Source: CAZLYK01 sp964563495 (GTDB lineage: Bacteria > Acidobacteriota > Blastocatellia > RBC074). Taken from it: 64,000 bases of DNA. Positions within the stretch are counted from its first letter, which is position 1. Every line of letters begins with the position of its first letter. The stretch covers positions 62,001-126,000 of the forward strand of contig CAZLYK010000001.1 in assembly GCA_964563495.1 (NCBI GenBank), written 5' to 3'. The position numbers were made by a program, and so were the translations under genes. Positions 9,830-18,998 of this stretch are shown here, one piece after another. The notes beneath the pieces were generated by a model. It saw only the letters and a list, made by a program, of their open reading frames with translations, was not told where the DNA came from and did not search any database.

Positions 9830-10831
9830 ATGGGAGTCCATCGTAGCCGGTCCCGGCAAGCCGGGATTGCGCTGTCGTTGTTTTGTGCTGCGATTCTGCT
9901 GATCCGGCCGCAAATCTCCGAGGGACAGCAGAGGCCCCCGCTACCGCCATCACCCCCTTCGGTCGACGATCTCGCTGCCCGGCTCAAGACCGAGCTGATC
10001 TCATTTACCGCCACCATCACCGATAAAGAAGGACGCGCGATCGCCGGTTTGGACAAACAGGCTTTCACCGTCTTCGATAACGATGTCCGGCAGGAGATCA
10101 GCTTTTACAGCAATCAGGATCTTCCGGCTTCGGTCGGCATCGTCTTCGATGTTTCCGGCTCGATCAACGAGACCAAGCTGAGGCTGGCCCGCCGGGCTTT
10201 ATCCCATTTTATAGAATCGAGTCACAAGGATGATGACTACTCGCTGATCAGTTTCAGTGAGCGTCCGCGATTGCTGATCGAAAAGACCAACGACAGCGAC
10301 CTTGTCCTCAATCGCGTGGCGGGCTTGACGGCAGGCGGCCGGACGGCGCTTTATGACGCAATCGCCAGGGGCCTCGAGCAGCTCACCCGGGGCGCCCACC
10401 CGAAACGTACGCTGATCGTGCTCAGTGACGGCGAAGACAACAACTCACGGATCCGGATCGATCAGCTGCGCAAAACGATTCAAGAGTCCGATGCCGTCGT
10501 CTATGCAATCGGGGCCGGCACTGATTCCGCGGGCAAACTGACTCCGTCGCAAATGAGAGGGGGCTACATTCTGGAGCGCCTGGCTGAAGCCTCTGGCGGA
10601 AAGGCATTCTTCCCGCAAAACAGCGAAGAGATGATTGAGATCTTCGAACAGATCGCCCTGGAGCTGCGCCGCCAATACTCAATCGCCTACACGCCATCGA
10701 ATTTTGTGGCGGACGGTCGCTGGCATCGAATCAAGGTCCGCGTCGCTCCGCCTTCCGGGCTGGGACGACTTTCCGTTCGCCATCGCCCCGGCTATTTCGC
10801 CGAAAGCAGCTTTTTTGCCGCCGTCAGATGA
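9830..10831 (+). CDS. Exported VWA-domain protein (acidobacterial type)
   Basis: A 333-residue secreted protein with a signal peptide (hydrophobic stretch IALSLFCAAILLI, residues 12-24). It has an N-terminal strand region (TELISFTATITDKEGRAIAG) and then a VWA domain with an intact metal-ion-dependent adhesion site: DVSGS near residue 104, the Thr of GGRTALYD and the Asp of LSDGEDN. The layout matches the TIGR03436 family, which is expanded in Acidobacteriota. Its ligand is unknown; metal-dependent protein binding outside the cytoplasm is the likely role. GAGGAG lies 5 nt before the ATG. Its 3' end overlaps the convergent CitE-like gene by 40 bp. Confidence 0.88.
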   Translation: MGVHRSRSRQAGIALSLFCAAILLIRPQISEGQQRPPLPPSPPSVDDLAARLKTELISFTATITDKEGRAIAGLDKQAFTVFDNDVRQEISFYSNQDLPASVGIVFDVSGSINETKLRLARRALSHFIESSHKDDDYSLISFSERPRLLIEKTNDSDLVLNRVAGLTAGGRTALYDAIARGLEQLTRGAHPKRTLIVLSDGEDNNSRIRIDQLRKTIQESDAVVYAIGAGTDSAGKLTPSQMRGGYILERLAEASGGKAFFPQNSEEMIEIFEQIALELRRQYSIAYTPSNFVADGRWHRIKVRVAPPSGLGRLSVRHRPGYFAESSFFAAVR

Positions 10832-11634
10832 ACCTGGTCGATCATCCTGCCATCGAGCGTGATCGCCCCGCGGCCTTCGGCGCGGGATTGTTCCATAGCC
10901 GCGACTATTCTCCGGGCTTCGTCGATCTGTTCCGGCGTCGGGGCGAAGATTTCATTGACGATGGCGAGATGAGACGGATGAATGACCGTCTTGCCGTCGT
11001 AACCCAGCCGGCGTGAGGCGAGGCTGCGGCGGCGCAGACCTCCCAGATCGGCGATGACAAAATGCGGGGAATCGTAGACTGCCACGCCGGTCGCGCGCGC
11101 CGCCAGCAGGACGGACGAGCGGGCGAAGAGCAGCTCGGTTTCATCTTCTGAGAGTAGACATCCGATCTCACGCGATAAGTCGGCCGAGCCGAAGATCAGC
11201 CCTTTGACCAGCTCATTGGATTGGGCGATCTCACGCGCGGCGAAGACCGCACGCGGCGATTCGATCAGGCAGATGATCTGCGGTTGGCGGTTGGTCGGTC
11301 GCGCCCGTTTGCGACTCATGAGGATCGCGGCAATATTCGTCACATCATCTACACTCTCGACTTTCGGGATCACGATCCCGATCGCCCCGCCGGCCGTCGC
11401 CGCGCGGGCATCATCCATTCCCCACTCTGTCGCCAGGCCGTTGATTCGAACGAAGACTTGACGCGATCCGAAATCAAGCTGACCGAGCAAACGGGCGACC
11501 GTCGAGCGCGCTTCCAGCTTCTGCTCCAAGGCAACCGCATCCTCCAGATCGATGATCAGCGCATCGGCCTCGCTCTCGAGCGCTTTGAGGATCATCTTTT
11601 CAGAGATGCCCGGAACGTAAAGCAAACTTCGCAT
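10792..11634 (-). CDS. CitE-like CoA-ester lyase (HpcH/HpaI aldolase superfamily)
   Basis: About 280 residues. I chose the ATG at 11634 (MRSLLYVPGISEKMI) because GAGGAG is 6 nt upstream and family members start this way; the frame is open 16 codons further. Features are the CitE-type segments DALIIDLEDAVA, IVIPKVESVDDV, IICLIESPRAVF and GYDGKTVIHPSHLAIVNEIF. Related proteins cleave citryl-, malyl- or beta-methylmalyl-CoA. The exact substrate cannot be set, and no citrate lyase subunits are nearby. It is the last gene of the choline-transporter operon, 52 bp after the acyl-CoA dehydrogenase. The last 40 bp overlap the convergent VWA gene. Confidence 0.85.
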   Translation of the reverse strand: MRSLLYVPGISEKMILKALESEADALIIDLEDAVALEQKLEARSTVARLLGQLDFGSRQVFVRINGLATEWGMDDARAATAGGAIGIVIPKVESVDDVTNIAAILMSRKRARPTNRQPQIICLIESPRAVFAAREIAQSNELVKGLIFGSADLSREIGCLLSEDETELLFARSSVLLAARATGVAVYDSPHFVIADLGGLRRRSLASRRLGYDGKTVIHPSHLAIVNEIFAPTPEQIDEARRIVAAMEQSRAEGRGAITLDGRMIDQVHLTAAKKLLSAK

Positions 11635-11651
11635 CGGTAACTCCTCAGCCG

Positions 11652-11678
11652 CCCCGCGCTGCCGGAGGCGGCGCGGGG
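11652..11678 (-). promoter_or_regulatory. Intercistronic GC-rich hairpin ahead of a Shine-Dalgarno
   Basis: Arms of 12 bases (11652-11663 and 11667-11678) with a single wobble pair and a 3-base loop, between the acyl-CoA dehydrogenase stop and the GAGGAG of the CitE-like gene. No T-run follows. It has the same position and style as the hairpin at 7840-7873. Confidence 0.5.
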
Positions 11679-11686
11679 ACAACCAC

Positions 11687-12841
11687 TTAAATTCGATATT
11701 TCGCGATCAAACCCCTGGCGATGATCAGCCGCTGTAATTCATTAGTCCCGCCGCCGATGATCAACAACGGAGCATCACGGTAATAACGTTCGATATTCAA
11801 ATCCTTTGAGTATCCGGCTCCGCCGTGAATTCGCATGGCCTGGAGTGCGACATCCTGCGCGGTCTCGGTCGCGAACAATTTGGCCATCCCCGCTTCGAGG
11901 TCGCAGCGCTCGCCGCGATCTTTCTTCTCCGCCGCCGAGTAGACGAGCAACCGCGCGGCTTCGATCCTGGTCCCCATCTCGGCCAGCATGATCTGAATCG
12001 TCTGGTGCTCGCAGATCGGTCTGCCGAAGGTCTGTCTCTGTTGGGCGTAGCGGATCGCATCTTCAAAGGCGGCCCTCGCCAGGCCTACTCCACGCGCCGC
12101 GACGTTGAGGCGCTCGGTCTCCAACCCGGTCATGATCTGCCTGAATCCCTCGCCTTCGCGCCCGCCGATCAGATTCTTCTCCGGGACGAAAAAATCTCGG
12201 AAGAACAGCTCGCAGGTCTCGACCCCTTTGTAACCAAGCTTGTCAATGTCGCGCCCGACGTGAAATCCTTCTCCACCCTTCTCGATGACGAACGCGGAGA
12301 TCCCGCGATGCGCGGGGTCGGCTTTCGGATCGGTTTTGGCCGCCAGCACAAAAGTATCGCCATAGCGCCCATTGGTGATCCACATCTTGGATCCGTTGAT
12401 CAGATATCCGCCCTCGACCCGCGTCGCGATCGTCCTCAGGCGCTGGACATCGGTGCCGGCGTCCGATTCCGACAAAGCCAGCCCGCCGCGCCGATCGCCT
12501 GTGGCCAGACCGGGCAAAAACTCGCGCTTCTGTTCTTCGACGCCGAAATGGTTGATGATATCGCAGATCACCGAGTGCGTGCCGATCGGGCCAACCACGC
12601 TCATCCATCCGCGCGAAAGCTCTTCAACGATCATGGCAAAGGTCAGATAGCTGAGCCCCAAACCACTATACTCCTCCGGGACATTACACCCAAAAAGGCC
12701 AAGCTCCCTCATTCCCTCGACGATCTCGTGCGGGTAGCGATCCTCGTGCTCGAGGGCGCTCGCAGCCGGAATGATCTTGCGCTCGACGAATTCGCGGAGA
12801 TTGTCGAGGATGTACTGCTGCAATTTTTCAGGCGTCACCAT
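11687..12841 (-). CDS. Acyl-CoA dehydrogenase
   Basis: A normal-length (about 384 residues) FAD enzyme that inserts the alpha-beta double bond in acyl-CoA and passes electrons to ETF. Motifs: ALSESDAGTDVQRLRTIA and INGSKMWITNGRYGDTFVL (FAD/acyl-CoA binding), RQTFGRPICEHQ, and MRIHGGAGYSKDLNIERYYR. The usual C-terminal base region reads IGGGTNELQRLIIA, with Gly where short-chain enzymes have the catalytic Glu, so the catalytic base may lie elsewhere, as in isovaleryl-CoA-type enzymes. I chose the ATG at 12841 over a TTG two codons upstream. It starts 18 bp after the phosphatidylcholine synthase-like gene. Confidence 0.88.
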   Translation of the reverse strand: MVTPEKLQQYILDNLREFVERKIIPAASALEHEDRYPHEIVEGMRELGLFGCNVPEEYSGLGLSYLTFAMIVEELSRGWMSVVGPIGTHSVICDIINHFGVEEQKREFLPGLATGDRRGGLALSESDAGTDVQRLRTIATRVEGGYLINGSKMWITNGRYGDTFVLAAKTDPKADPAHRGISAFVIEKGGEGFHVGRDIDKLGYKGVETCELFFRDFFVPEKNLIGGREGEGFRQIMTGLETERLNVAARGVGLARAAFEDAIRYAQQRQTFGRPICEHQTIQIMLAEMGTRIEAARLLVYSAAEKKDRGERCDLEAGMAKLFATETAQDVALQAMRIHGGAGYSKDLNIERYYRDAPLLIIGGGTNELQRLIIARGLIAKYRI

Positions 12842-12859
12842 GATCAACCCCCGGGGAGA

Positions 12860-13624
12860 TTATTCTTCAGTTTCAGCGGCCATGCCGGTGGCACCGTAGG
12901 ATGATCGAGCGGGCGCTCGCTCTTTGCTCATCCAGCGCCGCAATGTAATCCACCACGAAAGCCCGAAGTAGAAAACCGGGAAAGCGAGCGATGCCCGGAT
13001 GACCGGCTGCGGATGGTCAAAGACCTTCGCGATGATCAAAACCAGAGCGACCGCCCAGATCGCGCAGAAGATCCGGGTCAGATTGCTGTACGGCCCCGAA
13101 TACGACGGGTAAAGATACAATGACGGGACGAAAGTCAGCAGCGCAAACGTGACGATCAGGCCGAGCGAGAGCCAGACGGGCAGTTGCAGCCAGTAGAGAT
13201 ACATGGCGATGACGTTCCAATACGAGGGGAAGCCGAGAAAAAAATGATCTTCAGTCTTGGACTCAGTCTGGGCGAAGCCGTAAGCGCTGGCCAGCAATGG
13301 CAGCAACAGCCACCAGTTCAGATCGCCCGGCAGGATCCCGGCGCGCCAGATAAAAAACATGGGCAGCGAAGTGTAGGTCTGAAAATCGACGATGTCGTCC
13401 AGCCGCCGCCCTTCAAAACCCGGCAGGACCTCCTTGACCCGCCAGCGGCGTGCCAGCGTTCCGTCAGTCGCGTCGATAAAAGTCGCGACGATCATCAAGG
13501 CGATCGCCCAGCGAAAACCGTCATCACCGCCGCGCGTGATCGAGACAGCCATCCCCGCCGCCGCGACTAATCCGAGTGCGGTGTAAAGATGGACGCTCCA
13601 AGCCAGTAGTTTTTGATTTATCAT
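12860..13624 (-). CDS. pcs: Phosphatidylcholine synthase-like CDP-alcohol phosphatidyltransferase
   Basis: A 254-residue integral membrane enzyme, predicted to condense choline with CDP-diacylglycerol into phosphatidylcholine and CMP. The CDP-alcohol motif is present as D51-D54-G55-A58-R59 then G72, D76 and D80. The 12-residue spacing between AR and G is the modified form known for bacterial Pcs, longer than in phosphatidylserine synthases. GFPSYWNVIAMYLYW and the stretch after the motif (DFQTYTSLPMFFIWRAGILP) also fit Pcs. It starts 12 bp after a choline-transporter-like gene, which strongly supports choline as substrate (inference from context). An alternative is another CDP-alcohol transferase of unknown head group. 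Confidence 0.8.
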   Translation of the reverse strand: MINQKLLAWSVHLYTALGLVAAAGMAVSITRGGDDGFRWAIALMIVATFIDATDGTLARRWRVKEVLPGFEGRRLDDIVDFQTYTSLPMFFIWRAGILPGDLNWWLLLPLLASAYGFAQTESKTEDHFFLGFPSYWNVIAMYLYWLQLPVWLSLGLIVTFALLTFVPSLYLYPSYSGPYSNLTRIFCAIWAVALVLIIAKVFDHPQPVIRASLAFPVFYFGLSWWITLRRWMSKERAPARSSYGATGMAAETEE

Positions 13625-13636
13625 TTCTCACCGAGT

Positions 13637-15175
13637 CTAAGCCAGATCCGAGGGGTTCTTCAATTTCGCCGGGGGATCAATCCGTGCAGTCAGCCGGGAG
13701 ACCAGCGGCAGCGCGACGATCCCGGCGCCGGCAGCAAGAATTTTGTAGGGGAAGAGCATGGTCCCGGCGTCGTACCAGCCGGCCGGGTTGCCGGTCAGGA
13801 TCTCGGGGTACGGGATGAAATGCGGCAGACCGAGGAGCGGCTCACCCCCGCCCAATCGCAAGACGAGCGAGACGAAAAATGCCGTCATCGATCCGGTCCG
13901 GTTGACCTTCGGATCGAAAAGCGCAAAGACCAGTTGTGGGAAGAGCAGGACAAAGACCAGATCGCTCGTAAAAAACCAGAGCGCCTGAACGCTCCGCACC
14001 TTGATCGCCATAGCGACGGCGAGCACGCCAAGCAGCAGGATGCTCAGCCGGATCAGTCGCTTCATCTGCCTGACCGAAAGGTCGGGCCGCCAGAGCCGCT
14101 GAAAACCGTTCCAACTGATCATCGATGCGGCCGAGAGAACGGATGAACTGAAGCTGGAGGTCACCGCGCCGACGATCGCGCCCAACCCAAGTAACGCGAT
14201 CAACGGAGGAGTGACGTATTTGAGCAGCATCGGCAGAGTTTGTGACGGTTGCGCCTGAAGCTGCGCCAGCAGATCCGGCGGCCAGGCATATTGCAAAGCC
14301 GCCATCCCGAGCAGGAGCGGGGGGATGGTCAATCCGATCGTCAACAACCCCGCCAAGATCGAGTGCCATTGCGCCCTGGCCGGCGTCTGGCAGGAAAGAA
14401 CCCGTTGAAAATAGCAGTTCCAGGGAATGCCGCCAAAAATCAGCATTGCACTCACATCCCACCAGTTAGTGATCGTTTGCGTTGTCCAGAATGACCCGTC
14501 GGCGCGTAGCGGAGGGATCAACCACCCACGCCCGGGTCTGGCCGCCAGATAACCCATCCAGGCGGCCTCGAATCCGCCGACGGCATCGAGAACAAAGGGG
14601 AGGGCAAAGGCCAGTCCTACGACCACCAGCATGAGTTGAAAGGCGTCGGTGTAGGCGACCGACCACATCCCGCCGACCATGGTATAGGCGACGACGACCG
14701 CGGCCGAGATGAGGATCGCCACGGTCAGCTTCATGCCCAAAAGAACGCTAAAGGTCGATCCGATCGCGGCGAGCAGCTCTGCGCTCCAAAAGACCTCTCC
14801 GAGCAGCGCCGGCAGAAAGAGCACGACCGCCCAGCGTTTGCCAAACCTCGCCTCAAACGGATCGATCAGAGTCGTGAACTCTAACTTTCGCATCCGCCCG
14901 GCAAAGAATATTCCACCCAGAATCAGACTGATCCCGAAACATAAACCACCCTGAATCCCCGAAGCCAGACTCGATTTGTAAGAGCCTTCAGCCGTGCCGA
15001 GCAGGTACCCGCCATCAACCCAGGTCGCAGTCATGGTCAAGGTCGCCAGCCAGATCGGCATCCCGCGCCCGGCGACGATCAGATCTTCATGCGTCCCGTC
15101 CCTGACTTTGCGGGCGGCGAGCCAGCCAACGACGAGAAAGGCTATGTACATGATGATGATCGCGGTAATCGCCAT
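13637..15175 (-). CDS. Sodium:solute symporter, high-affinity choline transporter (CHT/SLC5A7)-like
   Basis: A 512-residue sodium symporter-fold protein with about 13 membrane helices. Several segments match the animal high-affinity choline transporter rather than generic solute symporters: TMTATWVDGGYLLGTAE, TMVGGMWSVAYTDAFQL, GGIPWNCYFQRVLS, TSDLVFVLLFPQL and LRLGGGEPLLGLPHFIPYPE. Predicted role: Na+-driven choline uptake. It is the first gene of a minus-strand operon and is followed 12 bp later by the phosphatidylcholine synthase-like gene, the enzyme that would consume choline. Upstream lies a palindromic element at 15201-15295. No clear Shine-Dalgarno precedes the ATG. Confidence 0.85.
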   Translation of the reverse strand: MAITAIIIMYIAFLVVGWLAARKVRDGTHEDLIVAGRGMPIWLATLTMTATWVDGGYLLGTAEGSYKSSLASGIQGGLCFGISLILGGIFFAGRMRKLEFTTLIDPFEARFGKRWAVVLFLPALLGEVFWSAELLAAIGSTFSVLLGMKLTVAILISAAVVVAYTMVGGMWSVAYTDAFQLMLVVVGLAFALPFVLDAVGGFEAAWMGYLAARPGRGWLIPPLRADGSFWTTQTITNWWDVSAMLIFGGIPWNCYFQRVLSCQTPARAQWHSILAGLLTIGLTIPPLLLGMAALQYAWPPDLLAQLQAQPSQTLPMLLKYVTPPLIALLGLGAIVGAVTSSFSSSVLSAASMISWNGFQRLWRPDLSVRQMKRLIRLSILLLGVLAVAMAIKVRSVQALWFFTSDLVFVLLFPQLVFALFDPKVNRTGSMTAFFVSLVLRLGGGEPLLGLPHFIPYPEILTGNPAGWYDAGTMLFPYKILAAGAGIVALPLVSRLTARIDPPAKLKNPSDLA

Positions 15176-15200
15176 TTGTTGTCTGAACCGTGGACTGGCG

Positions 15201-15295
15201 GGGAAATAGACAGGATCAACCAGATTTACCCAGGATTGAACAAGACTCTTTCTTGTTCAATCCTGGATAAATCTGGTTGATCCTGTCTATTTCCC
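15201..15295. repeat. Short palindromic ACAGGATT element (copy 2)
   Basis: Two nearly perfect 43-47 bp arms, beginning GGGAAATAGACAGGATCAAC, separated by only a few bases (CTCT). It carries no core or A/B hairpins. It provides the TAG stop (15287-15289) of the transglutaminase gene and lies upstream of the choline transporter operon, so it could act as a terminator for the former. Confidence 0.85.
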
Positions 15296-17524
15296 ATTCC
15301 TCCCTGGACTCTTTTTCAACTCACCTAAAAGAAGACCGAGACGGGAGATTTCGTCATCGGTCAGCCGATCGTGACCGAAGCGCAGACGATGATAAAGATT
15401 GGTAATTTCAGTGACAGCGGGATTAGCCAGCTTGAGAGCGAATTCAGCCGGAGTTTGATCGGGTCTGCGCCGGTGACCGGCTTTTTCGAGCAATCGCATC
15501 ATCTCCAGGTAGAGGACGACAGATGAATTGGCCGCATCGCGCCTGGCCTGCCGCTTCCACGATCGGTCGTATCTTAACCACGCCAAAATCGCCAACGCCA
15601 AACTGGACAACCCGATCAGGGAGAGCGTTACCGGATGCTCGACAATCCGTCGCCACAACGGGGTTGACTGGTTGACCGGGAAGAGCTTTTGATCAACCTC
15701 CTGAGTGATCCCCTCACTCTTTTCACGCCAGCCTTCGACCCATCTCGCCAGATTCGAGACCCAATCGAACCAGCGGATCGAAGCATCACGCTGCGAGGAA
15801 GCAACCCATCGCTGAAAGGCGATCGCCATGGAGATCTGTTTTCCGGTGTCGAAACCGACTATATGCTCGAGCCAGAACATCTCCATCGCTTCGCCGTAAT
15901 GGCGCAGCCAGGCCGTGACGCCGGTATCATAAACGCTCAGGCCCGCCGGCGGCGTGGGATCGAAAGCGATCCAACCGGATTTCGGGAAATAGACCTCGAC
16001 CCAGGAATGAGCATCCGACTGCCGGACGGTGTAAACATCGGCCGAGTCATTGTATTCACCCATTTGAAAACCGTTGACGATCCGGGCCGGGACACGGCGC
16101 GTGCGGAGCATGAGGACCATGGCCGAGGCGAAATACTCGCAATGACCGGAGCGCACATTGAAGAGGAAATCGGCGACCGGATCGCCTTCTTCGACGCGCT
16201 GCAGACTGAGGCTATAGTTGTATTTGGTGCGCAGGTGCTCCTCGATCCGGCGCGCCATCTCCAGCTGGGTGGTCGCCCCGCGCGTGACTTCCGAGGCCAG
16301 CTCATCGATCCGTCGATCGTGATTGAGCGGCAATTGCAGGTAACGCTGCTTGATCTCCGCCGGATAAACTCGTCCGTTGTCGGAGACCAGATCCAGATCG
16401 GATGCCTGGCTGGTGTCGGAATAGACGGCGTATTCGATCTTGTGATAAGGGTGCGGCTCGGTCCACAGCCCGTCTCCCGAATCGCGCGCGACTTCAGGCA
16501 GCCCGATGATGTGGATCGGCCGGGGCGCAACAAAGACCGTATTGATATTGAGCGGCTCGACAAAGAAACGCTGCTGGGTGAATCCGTGCGGGGAAAGCTT
16601 GTCATCGATCTGAAAGCTCCCGCCCGACCGCCTGATCAGGATCGGCCCCTGACCCGATTCACTCCAGGTCCGGCCGTCGTAATAATCCAGGGTCACGCCG
16701 CGCCAGCGCAGCTGGCGATTCCTTACCTCCGCCGAGGACTTGACCCTGACACGCATGACGATCTGCGGATTGAGCTTGACCTGCGCAACCTCACCCAGCC
16801 GCACACTGTCGGAAAAGCCCGAGAGCGTCTCGGTCGCCAGCAAACCGTTGCGAGTGAATCCGCGAGTCAGCCGCGGCATGGCCAGAAAAATCGGAACCGA
16901 GAGCAACAGAATCAGCGCCAGCACACCGCTTGAAAAATAAGACAGGCTGCGCCAGCGCGGGGCGGCGACCGGATAGCGCAGGTCTTTCCGCTCTTTCCAG
17001 AACTCGGCGCTCGGCGGGCGCGCGGCCGGATTTCTGGCCGCGTGATTGGCCTCAAAAACCTGCTGCGAACGACGGATTTCAAAAGACACAAAAGCCGAGA
17101 TCGCGGCCAATAGATAGATGATCAAGAGGAGAAAAAACTGCGTCCCGGCCATCATCCCCGCTGCCATCAAAACCTGGCAGAACGAAACGATATAGAGCCA
17201 GAGCCAGTCACGGCTGGTCTTGGCCCGGAGAAGTTTGAGGGAAGAGGCGAAGAAGATGAAATGGACGATGACCGTCACCGGGTTGAAGTCGAGCACCCGC
17301 CATTCAATCAAGGCGACCGGCAAATAACCGAACATCAGATAATTTGCCAGTTGCTGTGAGAGATTTACCTGCAGCCTCCCGTTATCGACCAGCCACCCCG
17401 CGACGAGGACTCCGGCATAAAGGACTATCGCCGCCGGATCGAGCTGCCGCGTTGCGACGAGCATGACGAAGCTCATCGTCAGGAGCGCATAAGAGGAGGC
17501 ATTGAAGTAGCGGTCAAAGCTCAT
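15287..17524 (-). CDS. TgpA-type membrane transglutaminase-like protein
   Basis: 745 residues. An N-terminal block of hydrophobic helices (about 1-215, DUF3488 type) is followed by a soluble transglutaminase-like domain with an intact catalytic triad: Cys near 461 (SGHCEYFASAM), His near 506 (DAHSWVEVYF) and Asp near 521 (FDPTPP). Then come a late membrane helix (about 640-655) and a C-terminal DUF4129-like region. The family is a protease or protein-crosslinking enzyme of the cell envelope. Its ATG directly follows the TAA of the DUF58 gene, which is typical translational coupling. With MoxR and DUF58 it makes the conserved three-gene set. The stop codon is contributed by a palindromic repeat. 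Confidence 0.9.
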   Translation of the reverse strand: MSFDRYFNASSYALLTMSFVMLVATRQLDPAAIVLYAGVLVAGWLVDNGRLQVNLSQQLANYLMFGYLPVALIEWRVLDFNPVTVIVHFIFFASSLKLLRAKTSRDWLWLYIVSFCQVLMAAGMMAGTQFFLLLIIYLLAAISAFVSFEIRRSQQVFEANHAARNPAARPPSAEFWKERKDLRYPVAAPRWRSLSYFSSGVLALILLLSVPIFLAMPRLTRGFTRNGLLATETLSGFSDSVRLGEVAQVKLNPQIVMRVRVKSSAEVRNRQLRWRGVTLDYYDGRTWSESGQGPILIRRSGGSFQIDDKLSPHGFTQQRFFVEPLNINTVFVAPRPIHIIGLPEVARDSGDGLWTEPHPYHKIEYAVYSDTSQASDLDLVSDNGRVYPAEIKQRYLQLPLNHDRRIDELASEVTRGATTQLEMARRIEEHLRTKYNYSLSLQRVEEGDPVADFLFNVRSGHCEYFASAMVLMLRTRRVPARIVNGFQMGEYNDSADVYTVRQSDAHSWVEVYFPKSGWIAFDPTPPAGLSVYDTGVTAWLRHYGEAMEMFWLEHIVGFDTGKQISMAIAFQRWVASSQRDASIRWFDWVSNLARWVEGWREKSEGITQEVDQKLFPVNQSTPLWRRIVEHPVTLSLIGLSSLALAILAWLRYDRSWKRQARRDAANSSVVLYLEMMRLLEKAGHRRRPDQTPAEFALKLANPAVTEITNLYHRLRFGHDRLTDDEISRLGLLLGELKKSPGRNGK

Positions 17525-18844
17525 TTACAACTCTTCAAATTTGATGACGTGGGTCGCGGGCGAGATCTCGCGAGCCGGTGATAAGCCGGCGACGGATGTG
17601 ATCAGGACGACGCATTGATCTGAAGATATCGCGGGCGCCCCAAATGCCGGCGAGGGTCTTCCGTCCGCGTCATCCGGACCGGTCACCGGCGCAACCATGG
17701 CAAGCCGCCGGAGTAAGGCAAAAAGATGTCTTTGATCCATCCCATAACCTGAATCATCCCCGTCGATCAGGAGCCGCACCTCGGCGCCCTGATCGATGAA
17801 ATATTTGATCAGGCTGGCGGCGAAGACGACCGCGCGCTCGAATCTCCGGTCAAATTCCGGGCTCGCCGCCGTCTCGCGATCTACCTGGGGCGCAAAGGCG
17901 ATGGTCACGCGCAGGTCATCATCGCGCGTAAACTCACGCACCATCAACCGCGTCGTCTTGGCCGTCGCCTTCCAGTCAATATGGTGGTGATGATCGCTCG
18001 CCAGATACTGGCGGATCGCATACAGGTCGCTGCCGCTGCCTTTGACCTGGCTCTCTACCCGCCCCTGCGTGAGGGGCAGCAGCTGATCGAATTCAGCGAT
18101 CGGTTGCGGCTGTGGGAAGACGACTATCTCCTCCGGAGACTCGATCAGCCGCCGCTGTTCGACGAATCCAAATGGGAACCTGGTGCCCAGGACAAACCCT
18201 CGGATCGGGTATACTCCACGATTGGAAAAGACGTGGTCGGTCCGTAAACGGGCGTGAGATCTGGGCGGAATGACGGGGAAATAGGCCATCTCGGCCATTT
18301 CCTGAGCCGCCGATGAAGCACGCTTCTCGAGCATCGCCACGGCCAGCGAGAAGGCCGGCAACGCTATTTTTCGATTGTTGATGACGATCTCGAAGCTGGC
18401 CGCTTCACCCGCAAAGATCTGATCGGGGAACCGGGCCGAGACGCTCATCCGCCCCAGACTCAACCGCGAGGCCAGCCAGGATACGATCATCGTCGCGAGC
18501 AAGACCGATAAAACCAGATAGAGCAGATTGTTGCCGCTGCTCAGCGCAAGAATGGTGACGACCAGAATCAAAGCGCAAAAGATCAGCCCGGCATTCGGGA
18601 TGTGGATCGAATATTCAGAGTGCAGATACTCAATCCGCACCCCACGGGCCAGCCTCGGCACGACATAGATAATAATGATCAGCGCCAGGCCCAGCGCAGC
18701 CTTCGATCCCAGCGATTGCAGCTCGTACTCGCCGATCTGCCCGGCCACCGCCGAGATCAATGCCGCCCCGAGCGCCACCACCGTCAGCATGATCGAGATC
18801 AAAGCAAAACGCAGTGATTTTTTCTGGCGAAAATCAAATGACAT
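17525..18844 (-). CDS. DUF58-domain membrane protein
   Basis: 439 residues. Four membrane helices lie in the first ~130 residues, then a beta-rich region and the DUF58 core, recognisable by GSGSDLYAIRQYLASDHHHH followed by IDWKATAKTTRLMVREF. The C-terminal part is VWA-like. Proteins of this family work with MoxR AAA ATPases as membrane-linked assembly or chaperone factors. It sits between the MoxR gene and the transglutaminase gene. The 152-bp gap upstream holds a palindromic element (18854-18998), unusual inside an otherwise tight operon. Confidence 0.9.
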   Translation of the reverse strand: MSFDFRQKKSLRFALISIMLTVVALGAALISAVAGQIGEYELQSLGSKAALGLALIIIIYVVPRLARGVRIEYLHSEYSIHIPNAGLIFCALILVVTILALSSGNNLLYLVLSVLLATMIVSWLASRLSLGRMSVSARFPDQIFAGEAASFEIVINNRKIALPAFSLAVAMLEKRASSAAQEMAEMAYFPVIPPRSHARLRTDHVFSNRGVYPIRGFVLGTRFPFGFVEQRRLIESPEEIVVFPQPQPIAEFDQLLPLTQGRVESQVKGSGSDLYAIRQYLASDHHHHIDWKATAKTTRLMVREFTRDDDLRVTIAFAPQVDRETAASPEFDRRFERAVVFAASLIKYFIDQGAEVRLLIDGDDSGYGMDQRHLFALLRRLAMVAPVTGPDDADGRPSPAFGAPAISSDQCVVLITSVAGLSPAREISPATHVIKFEEL

Positions 18845-18853
18845 TTTTAGTCA

Positions 18854-18998
18854 GAAATAGACAGGATCGACGGGATTATAGCAAGTTTCACGTTTGTGCG
18901 ACCGCGTCCTCGCGGTCGCACAAACGTGAAACTTGCTGCCGCAGGGTAAGCATTGATTGATGACCAATGAGATCAGCCCGGTCGATCCGGTCTATTTT
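18854..18998. repeat. ACAGGATT element with hairpin A only (copy 3)
   Basis: Left end GAAATAGACAGGATCGACGG; right end is the imperfect complement ending TCTATTTT at 18998. It contains hairpin A (18880-18937) and the start of the spacer (CATTGATTGATGACCAATG) but has lost hairpin B. The outer stem of hairpin A reads AGCAAGTTT/AAACTTGCT instead of AGCGATTTT/AAAATCGCT in copy 1, so both arms changed together. It lies inside the MoxR-DUF58 operon and overlaps the MoxR stop codon. Confidence 0.85.

Noticed and set aside
15689..16933. Long open frame antisense to the transglutaminase gene (similar ones at 11825-12904 and 18967-19968)
   Set aside because: They mirror the codon pattern of the strong genes on the other strand, lack ribosome sites and have arginine/aspartate-rich non-protein-like composition.
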